DNA from: Companilactobacillus zhachilii
GTDB taxonomy: Bacteria; Bacillota; Bacilli; Lactobacillales; Lactobacillaceae
Reading direction: 5' to 3'
Length of the DNA: 64,000 nt
Assembly (NCBI RefSeq): GCF_003606365.2
Contig: NZ_CP031933.2
Span: 496,001 to 560,000 of the forward strand
Shown: positions 7,945 through 18,093 of the stretch, one piece after another
Layout: the number at the start of each line of letters is the position of its first letter
How positions within the stretch are numbered: the first letter of the stretch is position 1
Position numbers and translations under genes: made by a program
Notes under the pieces: generated by a model
The model's input: the letters and a program-made list of their open reading frames with translations, nothing else
The model's database searches: none
Told to the model about the DNA's origin: nothing

Positions 7945-8723
7945 AATTGATTGACCTACATTGCCACATATTGCCGGGAGTTGATGATGGTGCTAAGGAT
8001 CAAACGATGGCATTAAAATTGGCACAGGCAGCGGTAGAACAAGGTATTAGTCACATTTTATTAACACCGCACCATATGGATAGTCATTACTTGAATCATA
8101 AGAAGGATGTTATTGAGAAAACTGCTCTTTTTCAAAGAGCATTGGTATCAGAAGGTATACCTTTGAAGGTTTTTCCAGGACAAGAAGTCCATTTAACCGG
8201 AAATTTATTAGATGCAGTTTTGACGAATGATATTTTATTTATGGATGCAGGAAATCGTTATTTGTTGCTGGAGTTTCCACATAATGAGGTTCCAGAATAT
8301 GCTGAGGATATGGTGTTTGAACTGACATCACGAGGTATAACACCGGTGATAGCGCATCCTGAACGTAATTTGGGCTTTCAAAAAAAGCCAGATAAATTGT
8401 ATGACTTCGTTAAAATGGGGTGTTTAACTCAATTGACAAGTAGCAGTTACATGGGTGTATTCGGTGATAAGGTTCAAGAATTGACGGAAAAAATTATTAA
8501 AGCAAATTTAGGATTCGCCTTTGCATCCGATGCACATAATTTTGAAGGACGTCGATTCATGATGAAAGAAGCATTTGAGAAGCTTGTAGAGCGTGAAGGT
8601 TCTGCAGTTGCGGAACAATTTAATTTGAATGCTAAGAACATCTTGAATGGGGAAGACGTTGATACTAGTGATGTTAAACGTGTTTCTAATGTTAAGAGAA
8701 AACGATTCTTCGGATTGTTTTAG
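7941..8723 (+). CDS. CpsB/Wzh-type tyrosine-protein phosphatase
   Basis: A 260-residue PHP-family metal-dependent phosphatase that dephosphorylates the tyrosine kinase. The N-terminal LIDLHCHILPGVDDGA supplies metal-binding histidines and aspartate; LTPHHM, AHPERN and SDAHN supply the rest. Length matches streptococcal CpsB (about 243). The ATG overlaps the kinase stop, so translation is coupled. It completes the regulatory triad. Confidence 0.93.
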   Translation: MKLIDLHCHILPGVDDGAKDQTMALKLAQAAVEQGISHILLTPHHMDSHYLNHKKDVIEKTALFQRALVSEGIPLKVFPGQEVHLTGNLLDAVLTNDILFMDAGNRYLLLEFPHNEVPEYAEDMVFELTSRGITPVIAHPERNLGFQKKPDKLYDFVKMGCLTQLTSSSYMGVFGDKVQELTEKIIKANLGFAFASDAHNFEGRRFMMKEAFEKLVEREGSAVAEQFNLNAKNILNGEDVDTSDVKRVSNVKRKRFFGLF

Positions 8724-8823
8724 TTATCGTTTGAAAGCGGAGTCACTTATTTGGTGATTTTGATAATGTTGGATATTAATAGCAAATATATAAATGTCTA
8801 ATTTTTCTAGGGGGAAGTTAACA

Positions 8824-9495
8824 ATGGAAATGGAAGGTAAAGATTCTCATATAGTGGCGGATGAATCTAATTCTAGCCATTACATATATAAGATGAGTAA
8901 AAGAAGTGCAGATATAATAATTTCTTTGTGTGCGCTCATTTTATTTAGTCCAATTTTTTTGTTGATTTGGATAATGGATACTTTTAGTAAATCCAATCGT
9001 GGACCGGTTTTATATAAGCAGATTCGTATTGGATATCATGGTAAGAGATTTGGAATGTACAAATTTCGATCCATGATTGTCGGGGCTGAACGAAAATTAT
9101 ATTCGAATAAAGAATTATATGATAAATACGTTGAAAATAACTATAAATTAGAACCTGACAATGATCCTAGAATAACGAAATTAGGCCAATTTTTAAGAAA
9201 ATCCTCAATTGATGAAATTCCTCAATTTATCAATATATTATTGGGAGATATGAGTATAGTTGGTCCTAGACCGGTGATTGAGCCTGAATTAAATGAATAT
9301 TCTGATGTACATAAATTATTATCTATTAGACCTGGAGCTATGGGATTATGGCAAGCTGCTGGACGTAGTAAGATTGGTTATCCCAAACGGGCAAGTATAG
9401 AGATGAAATATATAGATAATGCAGGCTTTTGGCTAGATATAAAAATAATCTTTAAAAATTTATTAAATATTTTTACTGGCACAGGAGCCTATTAA
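8824..9495 (+). CDS. undecaprenyl-phosphate sugar phosphotransferase (priming glycosyltransferase)
   Basis: A 223-residue bacterial sugar transferase that moves a sugar 1-phosphate onto undecaprenyl phosphate, the first committed step of EPS repeat-unit assembly. One membrane anchor (ADIIISLCALILFSPIFLL) is followed by the family blocks YKQIRIGYHGKRFGMYKFRSM (split here over two strands), LRKSSIDEIPQFINIL and GDMSIVGPRP. I chose ATG 8824 because the SD AGGGGGAAG sits 8 bp before it; an upstream ATG at 8794 lacks an SD. The sugar (glucose or galactose) cannot be decided. Confidence 0.9.
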   Translation: MEMEGKDSHIVADESNSSHYIYKMSKRSADIIISLCALILFSPIFLLIWIMDTFSKSNRGPVLYKQIRIGYHGKRFGMYKFRSMIVGAERKLYSNKELYDKYVENNYKLEPDNDPRITKLGQFLRKSSIDEIPQFINILLGDMSIVGPRPVIEPELNEYSDVHKLLSIRPGAMGLWQAAGRSKIGYPKRASIEMKYIDNAGFWLDIKIIFKNLLNIFTGTGAY

Positions 9496-9531
9496 GTAAA
9501 TAAGATGTATTAAATTGGTGAAGGATGTCTA

Positions 9532-10317
9532 ATGAATATAAAAATAATGGTTGCGGCGCATAAAAAATTTCCAATGCCAGAAGATTCTGATTTGTATATG
9601 CCTGTATTAGTCGGGGCTTCTAGAAATTATATACATGGTATTGATTATCAGCGTGATGATGATGGAGAAAATATATCTGAAAAAAATCCTAATTATAATG
9701 AGCTTACGGCAGTGTATTGGGCTTGGAAAAATTTGAAAGGTGTTGACGCAGTCGGATTAGTTCATTATAGAAGATATTTTTTTCATCCTTTAAAAAAGGG
9801 CATTTTGAATAATGTAATGAGTGAGAGTAATGCTGAAAATTTATTAAAAGATTATGATGTTATTTTGCCTCGCAAAAGAAACTACGTAATTGAAACAAAT
9901 TATTCACATTATATACATGCTCACAATAAAGAGCCACTGGATAAATTAAGAACTGTGGTTAAAAAATTATATCCTGAGTATCTTCAATCATTTGATTTGG
10001 TCATGGCCAGAAGAAAAGCTCATATGTTTAATATGTTTGTCATGAAACAGTCGTTTTTTGAAGATTATGCGGAATGGTTAATGAAAATTTTGATCACTCT
10101 TGAATCTGAAATAGATATATCCGATTATTCAGTACAGGAGTCACGAGTATTTGGGTATATTGGTGAACTTCTTATGGATGTGTGGATAAATTTTAATGAT
10201 ATTAATTATGTAGAAGTACCATGGAAACAGATTGGGAAAACGCATAATTTGGCAAAAATGGTTAACTTTTTAAAGAGAAAATTTTTGCCTAAATTGAAAT
10301 CAAAAACTCATTTCTGA
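9532..10317 (+). CDS. DUF4422 glycosyltransferase-like protein
   Basis: A 261-residue protein matching the DUF4422 family found in capsule and EPS clusters, whose members are annotated as glycosyltransferases. Recognisable parts are the start MNIKIMVAAHKKFPMPED, the NYNELTAVYWAWKN block and VGLVHYRRYF. The family probably transfers galactose, but no catalytic residue can be named from sequence alone. The SD GAAGGA lies 7 bp before the ATG. It is within the co-directional EPS operon. Confidence 0.75.
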   Translation: MNIKIMVAAHKKFPMPEDSDLYMPVLVGASRNYIHGIDYQRDDDGENISEKNPNYNELTAVYWAWKNLKGVDAVGLVHYRRYFFHPLKKGILNNVMSESNAENLLKDYDVILPRKRNYVIETNYSHYIHAHNKEPLDKLRTVVKKLYPEYLQSFDLVMARRKAHMFNMFVMKQSFFEDYAEWLMKILITLESEIDISDYSVQESRVFGYIGELLMDVWINFNDINYVEVPWKQIGKTHNLAKMVNFLKRKFLPKLKSKTHF

Positions 10318-10358
10318 TTTTTGAGGAATATCTATCTAATTGTAAGTGAGGAATATTG

Positions 10359-11426
10359 GTGAAAAAGCAAATTATAATTCTTGTACCATACATGACTGGG
10401 TTCGGAGGAACCGAAACTGTAATTACAAACTTATTTACGGAATATAATAAATCTAAACACAACAGTTATGATTTAAAGTTGATTTCTATTGGTGGATTTG
10501 ACAATGGTGCGTGGCAGGATAATATTACTGATAAAAAAATTATTTCTTTGAACTCTATTCGATTCATTAGAAATATTCAATACATTTTGTTTCTTCCTAT
10601 TCTTATATTCCTGGAACTCAATAAGAGTAAAAATATCAAAGCAGTGGTATCAACTAATCCGATTATATGGGCCATTGCTTTTTGGATAAAGAATATATTT
10701 GGTATGAAATATGACGTTGTATCTTGGTATCATTATTCGCCTAAGAGAAAACCGATTAAAAGGCTTCTTTTAAAAAGTGCAGATAAATATATGGCCATTA
10801 GTTCGGGTGTGGCTGGGCAATTTAGAGATCTTGGCATTATTAAAGAAAAGATAAAACTGATTTATAATCCTGTCATTGAAAATGAAAGAGTGGTTATGCG
10901 TACAAATCACATAGCTCCGTGTAAGTTTATCTATGTTGGAAGAATAATGTTAGATGGTCAAAAAAATATTAGGACTTTGTTTAATTGCTTGTCTAAAGTT
11001 TCTGGAAATTGGAATCTTGATATGTTTGGAGCAGGAGATATTTCTGAAGTGATGGACTTTGCTAAAGAAAAAAGTATTTCAAAAAAGATTAATATAAAAG
11101 GATTTAAAAAAAATATATGGGATGAAATTACTTCAGCTGATTGTTTAGTTTTAACTTCAAAATATGAAGGATTTGGTATGGTATTGGCTGAGGCGATTTC
11201 AGTTGGGATACCTGTTTTGTCAGTTGACTGTGATTCTGGACCATCGGATATCATTACTAATGACAATGGAATTTTGGTAGAACAAGATGATATAAAGGGC
11301 TTAATAAGCAGTTTGCAAAAATTTGTTAACAGAGATTATGATTTTTCTGATTATGGGAAGATAAAATCGTCCATTAGCCAATTTTATGGAAATCATTATT
11401 TGAAAGCATTTATAAATGCTTTATAA
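10359..11426 (+). CDS. glycosyltransferase family 4 protein
   Basis: A 355-residue GT-B fold retaining glycosyltransferase, probably adding a sugar to the lipid-linked EPS unit at the cytoplasmic membrane face. The N-terminal acceptor domain has the GTE motif (GFGGTETVITNLF); the C-terminal nucleotide-sugar domain has FIYVGRI and the EX7E region SKYEGFGMVLAEAIS with GIPVLS. GTG 10359 has an SD (GTGAGGA) at 6 bp; TTG at 10356 adds one residue and is less likely. Confidence 0.85.
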   Translation: MKKQIIILVPYMTGFGGTETVITNLFTEYNKSKHNSYDLKLISIGGFDNGAWQDNITDKKIISLNSIRFIRNIQYILFLPILIFLELNKSKNIKAVVSTNPIIWAIAFWIKNIFGMKYDVVSWYHYSPKRKPIKRLLLKSADKYMAISSGVAGQFRDLGIIKEKIKLIYNPVIENERVVMRTNHIAPCKFIYVGRIMLDGQKNIRTLFNCLSKVSGNWNLDMFGAGDISEVMDFAKEKSISKKINIKGFKKNIWDEITSADCLVLTSKYEGFGMVLAEAISVGIPVLSVDCDSGPSDIITNDNGILVEQDDIKGLISSLQKFVNRDYDFSDYGKIKSSISQFYGNHYLKAFINAL

Positions 11427-11486
11427 AATAATATTTTGTTGACATTAACGTTAATAGATGAAAAACAAGAAGGATATATTTGCGAT

Positions 11487-12644
11487 ATGGTAATTGGTGA
11501 TAAAATACAGAGCATTTTGAATTATATTTATGTTTTTTTATTTGTTACATATACTTTTTTTAGTATTTTAATAATGTTTAGTGCTTTTAATATTCAGTCA
11601 CCTGAAATGGTTGTTTTATATAAATTCGTAAAGATTATTATTATTTGTTCTCTAGTTTTAATTGTTTTGTTTAGGCCATATAAAATACAAACTATGTTTC
11701 TAATGATGGTCGTATTGAGTATTGCGTTGTATGGTTATTACATAAATAGTCAAGAGCGAATGCTAATTTTTTTATTGTTCGCTTTTGCTTCAAAGAATAT
11801 AAATCCTAGAAAGGTTTTGAGACTTGATTTTTTTGTTAGGGTTTTATCATTTGTAATGGTTATTTTTCTATATGCATTAGGTGTTTTACAAAAGGTATAT
11901 TTCTTTAGACCTACGGGGGAATGGCGTGATTCATTGGGATTTGCCCATCCTAACTATGGCGGGATTGTTTTACTAACAATTGTTATAGAGTGGGTTTTAT
12001 TAAGAAATAAAAAAATTAACTTGTTTGAATCGCTTTCAATTTTAGGAATAAGTTATGTTTTTTATAAATTTTTTTTGGATAGAACTGATTGGATTTTGAC
12101 AATTTTATTAGTGTTGTTAGTTATCGTTTCAAATTCTAATTTGATTTATAAATCTATGAATCACCTAATTAGTACAATACTTCCGCTTGTAGGATGGGCA
12201 CTATCTATTCTGAGTCTTATAGTACTCTTTTTTGTAACGCCGGGATCAAGGCTATATCTAGAACTAAATGCAGTATTATCAAGCAGATTAGATATTTTTC
12301 AGTTTTACTATAAGTTGTCGGGGTTGAAAATTTTACCTCAAAATATAACGACGTATTTTAAGGATTCAACTTTTGCTGGTATGGATAATTCAGCAATTTA
12401 TATTGCTTTGTTTGACGGAATGATACTTCTATTTGTATTTTGTATTGTTGAACAATTCATTGGGAAAAATCTGAAAAATTATGCCATCAATGTTAAATTG
12501 GCCTTTTTGATTTTAATGTTAACGGGATTAACAGAGGCACTTATGATTTACCCGTTCATAAATATGTTTGTTGTTTATTATGGTCAATATGAATCTAAAG
12601 TAATGACAAATAATTTATTACCAACAGGAGATAGAAAAATATGA
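11487..12644 (+). CDS. Wzy-like EPS repeat-unit polymerase
   Basis: A polytopic membrane protein of about 385 residues with roughly ten hydrophobic segments and a large loop around residues 250-315, the usual plan of Wzy polymerases. These have little sequence conservation, so the call rests on topology and position among glycosyltransferases. A SLGFAHPNYGG motif matches the conserved HxN/P-N-Y region seen in several polymerases. TTG at 11436 has no SD; ATG 11487 has GAAGG about 13 bp upstream, so the start is uncertain. Its end overlaps the next gene by 4 bases. Confidence 0.7.
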   Translation: MVIGDKIQSILNYIYVFLFVTYTFFSILIMFSAFNIQSPEMVVLYKFVKIIIICSLVLIVLFRPYKIQTMFLMMVVLSIALYGYYINSQERMLIFLLFAFASKNINPRKVLRLDFFVRVLSFVMVIFLYALGVLQKVYFFRPTGEWRDSLGFAHPNYGGIVLLTIVIEWVLLRNKKINLFESLSILGISYVFYKFFLDRTDWILTILLVLLVIVSNSNLIYKSMNHLISTILPLVGWALSILSLIVLFFVTPGSRLYLELNAVLSSRLDIFQFYYKLSGLKILPQNITTYFKDSTFAGMDNSAIYIALFDGMILLFVFCIVEQFIGKNLKNYAINVKLAFLILMLTGLTEALMIYPFINMFVVYYGQYESKVMTNNLLPTGDRKI

Positions 12645-13579
12645 AAAAAAGGGTTTCAAAATTTATTCCATTTTGGGTTAAATTATTGATTTCTTCTTGT
12701 CTTTATATGATTTTTAGAATGCGTATAAAATTAAAGAGAAATGTTCCTAGTGTAAGAAAATTTGAAAATACCGTCGATTATATTATTGATAATGAGGTTT
12801 CCGTTAGTAGATTTGGTGATGGGGAGTTTAAGTGGATCTTTCAAAATAGAGAAAATGGTAATTTTGAAATAAATTCTCCAGAGTTAGCAAGGGCTCTGGA
12901 ACGAACACTCCAAACAAAAAAAGAGAAGTTATTGATTTGTATTCCAGATGTTTTTTCAGGATTAACTAAATATAATTCTAAGGCAAAAGAATTCTGGGGA
13001 TTATGTTTAGGTAGGTATGGTATGTCATGGGTAGATAAAATAGCTATGGATTATGAATATGGTGATACCCAGTTTACAAGGCCATATATGGATTACCAGG
13101 ATAAAACTGGAATAAAAGTTAAATTTGATTTACTAAAAAGAATATGGGAGAACCGAGATGTTTTAATAGTCGAGGGGACTAAAAGTCGATTTGGTATTGG
13201 AAATAATCTGTTGAGTAATACTAAGTCTACGAAAAGAATATTGGCTCCAGAAGTAAATGCCTTTGAAAAATACGATGATATAAAAAATGAAATATTAAAA
13301 AATATTGATGGTACTAGTAATACACTTGTTCTTTTGTCACTGGGTCCAACAGCCACTGTACTAGCGTCGGAATTGACAGATTATAATATACAAGCTATAG
13401 ATATAGGCCATCTAGATATTGAATATAGTTGGTTTTTAATGGGGGCAATGGATAAGGTTCCAGTTGAAGGTAAGTATGTTAATGAAGTACCTATTGGTGG
13501 ACACAAGATTGGAAAAATATCTGATTCGAAATTAAATAAAGAATATCATTCAGAAGTTATATCCATAGTTGGAGATTAA
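12641..13579 (+). CDS. GT-D fold glycosyltransferase (SP_1767/DUF1792 family), copy 1
   Basis: A 312-residue member of the DUF1792 (GT-D) family, first known from glycosylation of streptococcal serine-rich adhesins. The DxE metal/UDP-sugar motif is intact at D60-G-E62 in SRFGDGEF. Other blocks are VEGTKSRFGIGNNLL, RILAPEVNAFE and LVLLSLGPTATVLASEL. It overlaps the polymerase gene by 4 bases and is followed 5 bp later by a paralogue with the same blocks. Here it probably adds a sugar to EPS; acceptor unknown. Confidence 0.85.
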   Translation: MKKRVSKFIPFWVKLLISSCLYMIFRMRIKLKRNVPSVRKFENTVDYIIDNEVSVSRFGDGEFKWIFQNRENGNFEINSPELARALERTLQTKKEKLLICIPDVFSGLTKYNSKAKEFWGLCLGRYGMSWVDKIAMDYEYGDTQFTRPYMDYQDKTGIKVKFDLLKRIWENRDVLIVEGTKSRFGIGNNLLSNTKSTKRILAPEVNAFEKYDDIKNEILKNIDGTSNTLVLLSLGPTATVLASELTDYNIQAIDIGHLDIEYSWFLMGAMDKVPVEGKYVNEVPIGGHKIGKISDSKLNKEYHSEVISIVGD

Positions 13580-13584
13580 AAATT

Positions 13585-14487
13585 ATGTTTAGATCAAAAA
13601 TAAAGGATTACTTGAGGTTTTTAAAATGGCGTATACCTTATAAAAGAAGTATTAAAAAATTTCCAATTAAAACATTGAATTTTGATGATACGGTGGATTT
13701 GATTATAAGAAATAAACTTTCAGTTTCAAGGTTTGGAGACGGTGAGTTCAGGTTTTTATTGTCTAAAGATACAGGTGGGACATTTGAAATAAATTCAAGA
13801 AGACTTTCGACGGAATTGAAAAATATTTTGATAGAAAGAAATGATAAAGTTTTAATTTGTTTACCTAGTGTTTACAAGAGTATAAATAATCTCAAATTTG
13901 AGGATAAAGTTTTTTGGCAACGTGAGGTGAGTATTTATTTAAAGCAATATTATAAATATTTGCCTAAGAAAGTATATGGTGATGCCTTTTTTACACGACC
14001 TTATCAAGAGTATTCAATTAATGATTCCTTGACTGAATATAAATTTAAAAAAATAAAAAGAATATGGGATGAAAGAAATATTCTTTTAGTGGAGGGGCGA
14101 CTGACCAGATTTGGTGTTGGAAATGATTTGTTAAAAAATGCTCATTCTGTTAAAAGAATATTAGCTCCTGAAGTTAATGCCTTTGAAAAGATTGATTGTA
14201 TTTATGATGCAGTTGAGAATGGATTGAAAGGGAAGCATGATGATACATTAGTTCTTTTATCTTTAGGACCAACGGCAACAGTTTTGTCTGCAAAGCTAAG
14301 TAATAACCTTAATGTACAGGCAATAGATATTGGTCATTTAGACATTGAATACGAATGGTTTATTAGAAGGGCAACAAAGAAGATTCCGATAAAAGGAAAG
14401 TATGTTAATGAATCAATAAATAGTAAATTTATTGAAAGTAAAGTCAATAAAAAATATTTATCGGAAATTGTGGATGAAATTGAGTAA
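13585..14487 (+). CDS. GT-D fold glycosyltransferase (SP_1767/DUF1792 family), copy 2
   Basis: A 300-residue paralogue of the preceding gene, with the DxE motif at D52-G-E54 (SRFGDGEF) and the same VEGRLTRFGVGNDLL, RILAPEVNAFE and LVLLSLGPTATVL blocks. The N-terminal 30 residues and the middle diverge strongly, so the pair probably arose by an old duplication and the two differ in acceptor or donor. It lies 5 bp after copy 1. Confidence 0.85.
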   Translation: MFRSKIKDYLRFLKWRIPYKRSIKKFPIKTLNFDDTVDLIIRNKLSVSRFGDGEFRFLLSKDTGGTFEINSRRLSTELKNILIERNDKVLICLPSVYKSINNLKFEDKVFWQREVSIYLKQYYKYLPKKVYGDAFFTRPYQEYSINDSLTEYKFKKIKRIWDERNILLVEGRLTRFGVGNDLLKNAHSVKRILAPEVNAFEKIDCIYDAVENGLKGKHDDTLVLLSLGPTATVLSAKLSNNLNVQAIDIGHLDIEYEWFIRRATKKIPIKGKYVNESINSKFIESKVNKKYLSEIVDEIE

Positions 14488-14512
14488 ATTAATTCACTAG
14501 GAGGGAACATTT

Positions 14513-15535
14513 GTGAATAAGTATGTAACTAAATTCTTTTATGGTGGTGTTAATGAGAGGAATGCCGGACCTAAGGCCAAAGACGATGTGAACTTCTTTT
14601 TGAATGAACTTGGTTTTAAAAATGTAGATATTCATTTAGAAAATAGTAAATTAACAAAACTTTTCAAAACAGATAATATTTTAAAAAAACAAATTGATTT
14701 AAATGATAATGGAATTTTTGTATTACAGTATCCTCTAAATAGTCATTTAATATCAAATAGGATTTTGAAACTAATTGTTGAAAATAAGAAATTTATATCT
14801 ATTGCGTTGATTCATGATTTGAATAGCCTGAGAAATATGGAGGTTGATGAGAATCTAATTTCAAAAGAAATAAATTATCTTAATCATTTTGATTACTTAA
14901 TAGTACATAATATAGCAATGAAAAATTGGTTAATTAAAATGGGCTTTACTTCTGAAATGATTATTCTTAACTTATTTGATTATCGTAGTTCAGAGCTGAA
15001 TCTTAATAATAAATATGATTGTGATATTGTTTATGCTGGAAATTTAATCAAAGCAGAATTTTTGAAGAATATAGAATTGACAAATAATAAATTGAATATT
15101 TATGGCTCAAATGAATTAAAAACATATCCTAGAAATGTTTTTTATAAAGGATCATTAAATCCAGATGAGTTACCACAACATTTAAATTCTAGATTTGGAT
15201 TAGTTTGGGACGGAGATTCAGTATATGAATGTAGTGGGGTTTACGGACATTATTTGGAATACAATACGCCGCATAAAATATCATTATATCTTAGTGCAGG
15301 TATTCCAGTAATAGTTTGGAAAAAGTCTGCGATGGCAGAGTATATTGTTAATAATAAACTTGGAATAAGCGTGGATAGTTTGGACAATATTGAAAATATT
15401 CTAAATTCTATTTCTGATGAAGAGTATTCTAGCCTAAAAAGAAATGCACTTAGTATTTCGGAAAAACTGAGATCAGGATATTTTATACATCAGGCGATTA
15501 GTAAAATATTAAGTGGAAATGAGGATTTTAATTGA
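14513..15535 (+). CDS. galactofuranosyltransferase-like protein
   Basis: A 340-residue protein resembling beta-1,6-galactofuranosyltransferases of lactic acid bacteria. The N-terminal NERNAGPKAKDDV and the FGLVWDGDSVYECSGVYG stretch followed by NTPHKISLYLSAGIPVIVW are typical. The next gene makes UDP-galactofuranose, the matching donor, which strengthens the call. SD AGGAGGG lies 8 bp before the GTG. Its TGA overlaps the glf TTG. Confidence 0.8.
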   Translation: MNKYVTKFFYGGVNERNAGPKAKDDVNFFLNELGFKNVDIHLENSKLTKLFKTDNILKKQIDLNDNGIFVLQYPLNSHLISNRILKLIVENKKFISIALIHDLNSLRNMEVDENLISKEINYLNHFDYLIVHNIAMKNWLIKMGFTSEMIILNLFDYRSSELNLNNKYDCDIVYAGNLIKAEFLKNIELTNNKLNIYGSNELKTYPRNVFYKGSLNPDELPQHLNSRFGLVWDGDSVYECSGVYGHYLEYNTPHKISLYLSAGIPVIVWKKSAMAEYIVNNKLGISVDSLDNIENILNSISDEEYSSLKRNALSISEKLRSGYFIHQAISKILSGNEDFN

Positions 15536-16647
15536 GATACTTAGTAGTAGGTTCAGGCCTTTTTGGTTCGACTTTTGCATATGAGGCGGCTAAACGAGGA
15601 AATAAAGTTCAGGTTATTGAAAAGCGTAACCATATCGGTGGAAATATCTATACAAAAGAAGTAGAAGGTATTCAAGTACATGAGTACGGAGCTCACATTT
15701 TTCATACGAGTATGAAAGATATATGGGATTATGTTAATCAATTTGCCGATTTCAATAATTATATTAATAGTCCAATAGCAAATTATAATGGTGAGATTTA
15801 TAATTTGCCGTTTAATATGAACACCTTTAATAAATTATGGGGTGTAATAACTCCCGAACAAGCAAGAGAAAAAATTGAAGAACAAAAAAATAGTCTCAAT
15901 TTGAATGGTATTCCCCGCAATTTAGAAGAACAAGCATTGTCCTTAGTGGGCCCAGATGTTTATGAAAAGTTAGTTAAAGGATATACAGAAAAACAATGGG
16001 GCAAAAAAGCAACGGAGCTACCATCCTTCATTATTAGACGACTACCTGTTAGATTTACATACAATAATAATTACTTTAATGATATTTACCAGGGAATACC
16101 AATCGGTGGATATACCCAAATAATTGAACAGATGCTTGATAGTGAGCTGATAAATGTCGAAACCAATGTTGACTTTTTTGATCATAAAGATGAATATCTT
16201 AATTCTGACTATAAAATAGTTTATACAGGTATGATTGATCGATTTTTCGATTATAAATTAGGTGAATTAGAATATCGGAGTTTGCGATTTGATACTGAGA
16301 TTAAAGATGTGGATAACTATCAAGGAAATGCAGTTGTAAACTATACAGATTCTCAAACACCTTATACTAGAATAATTGAACATAAACATTTTGAATTTGG
16401 AAAGGGAAATAAGAATAAGACAGTTATTACGCGAGAATATCCTCAAGCATGGCATCGTAGTGATGAACCTTATTATCCAGTGAATGATAAAAAAAATAAG
16501 GAACTTTACAAGCAGTATTTATCACTATCTAGAAGTGATTTTCCTAATGTGTTGTTTGGCGGAAGATTAGGACAATATCGTTACTACAATATGGATCAGA
16601 CTATCATGTCAGCGTTACAAGCAGTTCATAGAGAATTCGGAGAATAA
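15532..16647 (+). CDS. glf: UDP-galactopyranose mutase
   Basis: A 371-residue flavoenzyme that converts UDP-galactopyranose to UDP-galactofuranose in the cytosol. The N-terminal FAD-binding motif is VVGSGLFGSTFAYEAAKRG, followed by HIGGNIYT and VHEYGAHIFHT; later PFNMNTFNKLWG, EKQWGKKATELP and FGGRLGQYRYYNMDQTI are family signatures. The start is TTG overlapping the preceding stop (TTGA), with SD GAGGA 6 bp upstream. It implies galactofuranose in the polymer. Confidence 0.95.
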   Translation: MRYLVVGSGLFGSTFAYEAAKRGNKVQVIEKRNHIGGNIYTKEVEGIQVHEYGAHIFHTSMKDIWDYVNQFADFNNYINSPIANYNGEIYNLPFNMNTFNKLWGVITPEQAREKIEEQKNSLNLNGIPRNLEEQALSLVGPDVYEKLVKGYTEKQWGKKATELPSFIIRRLPVRFTYNNNYFNDIYQGIPIGGYTQIIEQMLDSELINVETNVDFFDHKDEYLNSDYKIVYTGMIDRFFDYKLGELEYRSLRFDTEIKDVDNYQGNAVVNYTDSQTPYTRIIEHKHFEFGKGNKNKTVITREYPQAWHRSDEPYYPVNDKKNKELYKQYLSLSRSDFPNVLFGGRLGQYRYYNMDQTIMSALQAVHREFGE

Positions 16648-16652
16648 CTTCA

Positions 16653-18065
16653 ATGAAGGTTGTAAAGAATTATCTTTATAATGCATTTTATCAAGTATTT
16701 ATCTTATTAGTTCCACTGATTACTACTCCTTATCTCTCACGTGTACTTGGACCAACAGGAGTGGGTATAAATTCGTATACAAATTCAATAATTCAGTATT
16801 TCATTTTATTCGGAAGTATTGGAATTAATTTATATGGAAATAGGCAGATTGCATTCGTCAGGGATAATAGAGAGAAACTTACTCAAACATTCTATGAAAT
16901 ATTTATTCTACGTATAATAACAATATTACTTGCATATTTTGCTTTTGAAATATTTGTAATGAGCGTTGATAAATATCAAATATATTATTTAGCACAATCG
17001 GTATCTATTATAGCTGCAGCATTTGATATTTCCTGGTTCTTTATGGGAGTTGAGAATTTTGCGGTAACTGTATTCAGAAATTTGATTATAAAAATAATTA
17101 CACTAGTTAGTATATTTACCCTAGTTAAGTCTACCGATGATTTGGTTATTTATATTTTAATTTTGTCATTATCATTGTTATTGGGAAATATGACGCTATT
17201 TCCAAGCTTGCATAAATATATAGGTCGATTTAGTTTAAGAAAGATTAATGTACGTCAACATATACTGCCGTCATTAATTTTATTTATTCCTCAAATTGCG
17301 ACACAAGTCTACTTGGTATTGAATAAGACAATGCTAGGCTCAATGGTGTCGGTTCAATCGGCAGGATTTTTTGACCAGTCGGATAAAATGATTAAGATGG
17401 TTCTAGCTGTTGTTACAGCAACTGGGACAGTAATGTTGCCCCACGTCGCCAACGCATATGCTAATGGAGAACATGAAAGAACAAGACATTACTTATACAA
17501 GAGTTTTAATTTTGTTACATCATTGTCTGTGCCTATGATGTTTGGCTTGATAGCTGTTACACCTAAATTTGTACCATTATTTTTTTCAAACGAATTTATT
17601 CAAGTTATTCCTATTATGATGATTGAGTCTGTTGTTATTGTATTGATTGCTTGGAGTAATGTCATTGGGACACAGTTCCTTTTACCAACTAAGAGAACTA
17701 ACCAATTCACAATTTCGGTTGTTTTAGGGGCTATCGTTAATTTGGTTGTTAACATACCGTTGATTTTTATGTATGGTGCAATCGGTGCATCAATTGCAAC
17801 AGTTATTTCTGAATTGACCGTTACGTTGTATCAATTGTTTGTTATTAGAAAAATAGTAAATTATCGAAGTTTGTTTATTGATGTAAATAAGTATTTGTTT
17901 GCCGGAACAATAATGTTCCTTACTGTTTTTATCCTTGATGGATATCTACCTAGTAATTGGTTAATGATTTTAATTGAAATAATGTTGGGCATAATAGTGT
18001 ATGTTTTAATGCTTATCGTTTTTAAAGTTAAGATAGTTGATGATTTAAAAAAAATAATCAAGTGA
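16653..18065 (+). CDS. Wzx-type oligosaccharide flippase, first module
   Basis: A 470-residue MATE/MOP-superfamily flippase with 12-14 hydrophobic segments that moves the lipid-linked repeat unit across the membrane. The start KNYLYNAFYQVFILLVPLIT and SRVLGPTGVGINSYTNS are characteristic. It starts 5 bp after glf. A close paralogue occurs at 23265-24680 with nearly the same N-terminal 50 residues. Confidence 0.9.
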   Translation: MKVVKNYLYNAFYQVFILLVPLITTPYLSRVLGPTGVGINSYTNSIIQYFILFGSIGINLYGNRQIAFVRDNREKLTQTFYEIFILRIITILLAYFAFEIFVMSVDKYQIYYLAQSVSIIAAAFDISWFFMGVENFAVTVFRNLIIKIITLVSIFTLVKSTDDLVIYILILSLSLLLGNMTLFPSLHKYIGRFSLRKINVRQHILPSLILFIPQIATQVYLVLNKTMLGSMVSVQSAGFFDQSDKMIKMVLAVVTATGTVMLPHVANAYANGEHERTRHYLYKSFNFVTSLSVPMMFGLIAVTPKFVPLFFSNEFIQVIPIMMIESVVIVLIAWSNVIGTQFLLPTKRTNQFTISVVLGAIVNLVVNIPLIFMYGAIGASIATVISELTVTLYQLFVIRKIVNYRSLFIDVNKYLFAGTIMFLTVFILDGYLPSNWLMILIEIMLGIIVYVLMLIVFKVKIVDDLKKIIK

Positions 18066-18093
18066 GTTTCTAAATGTTTAGGGGGGATTAATA

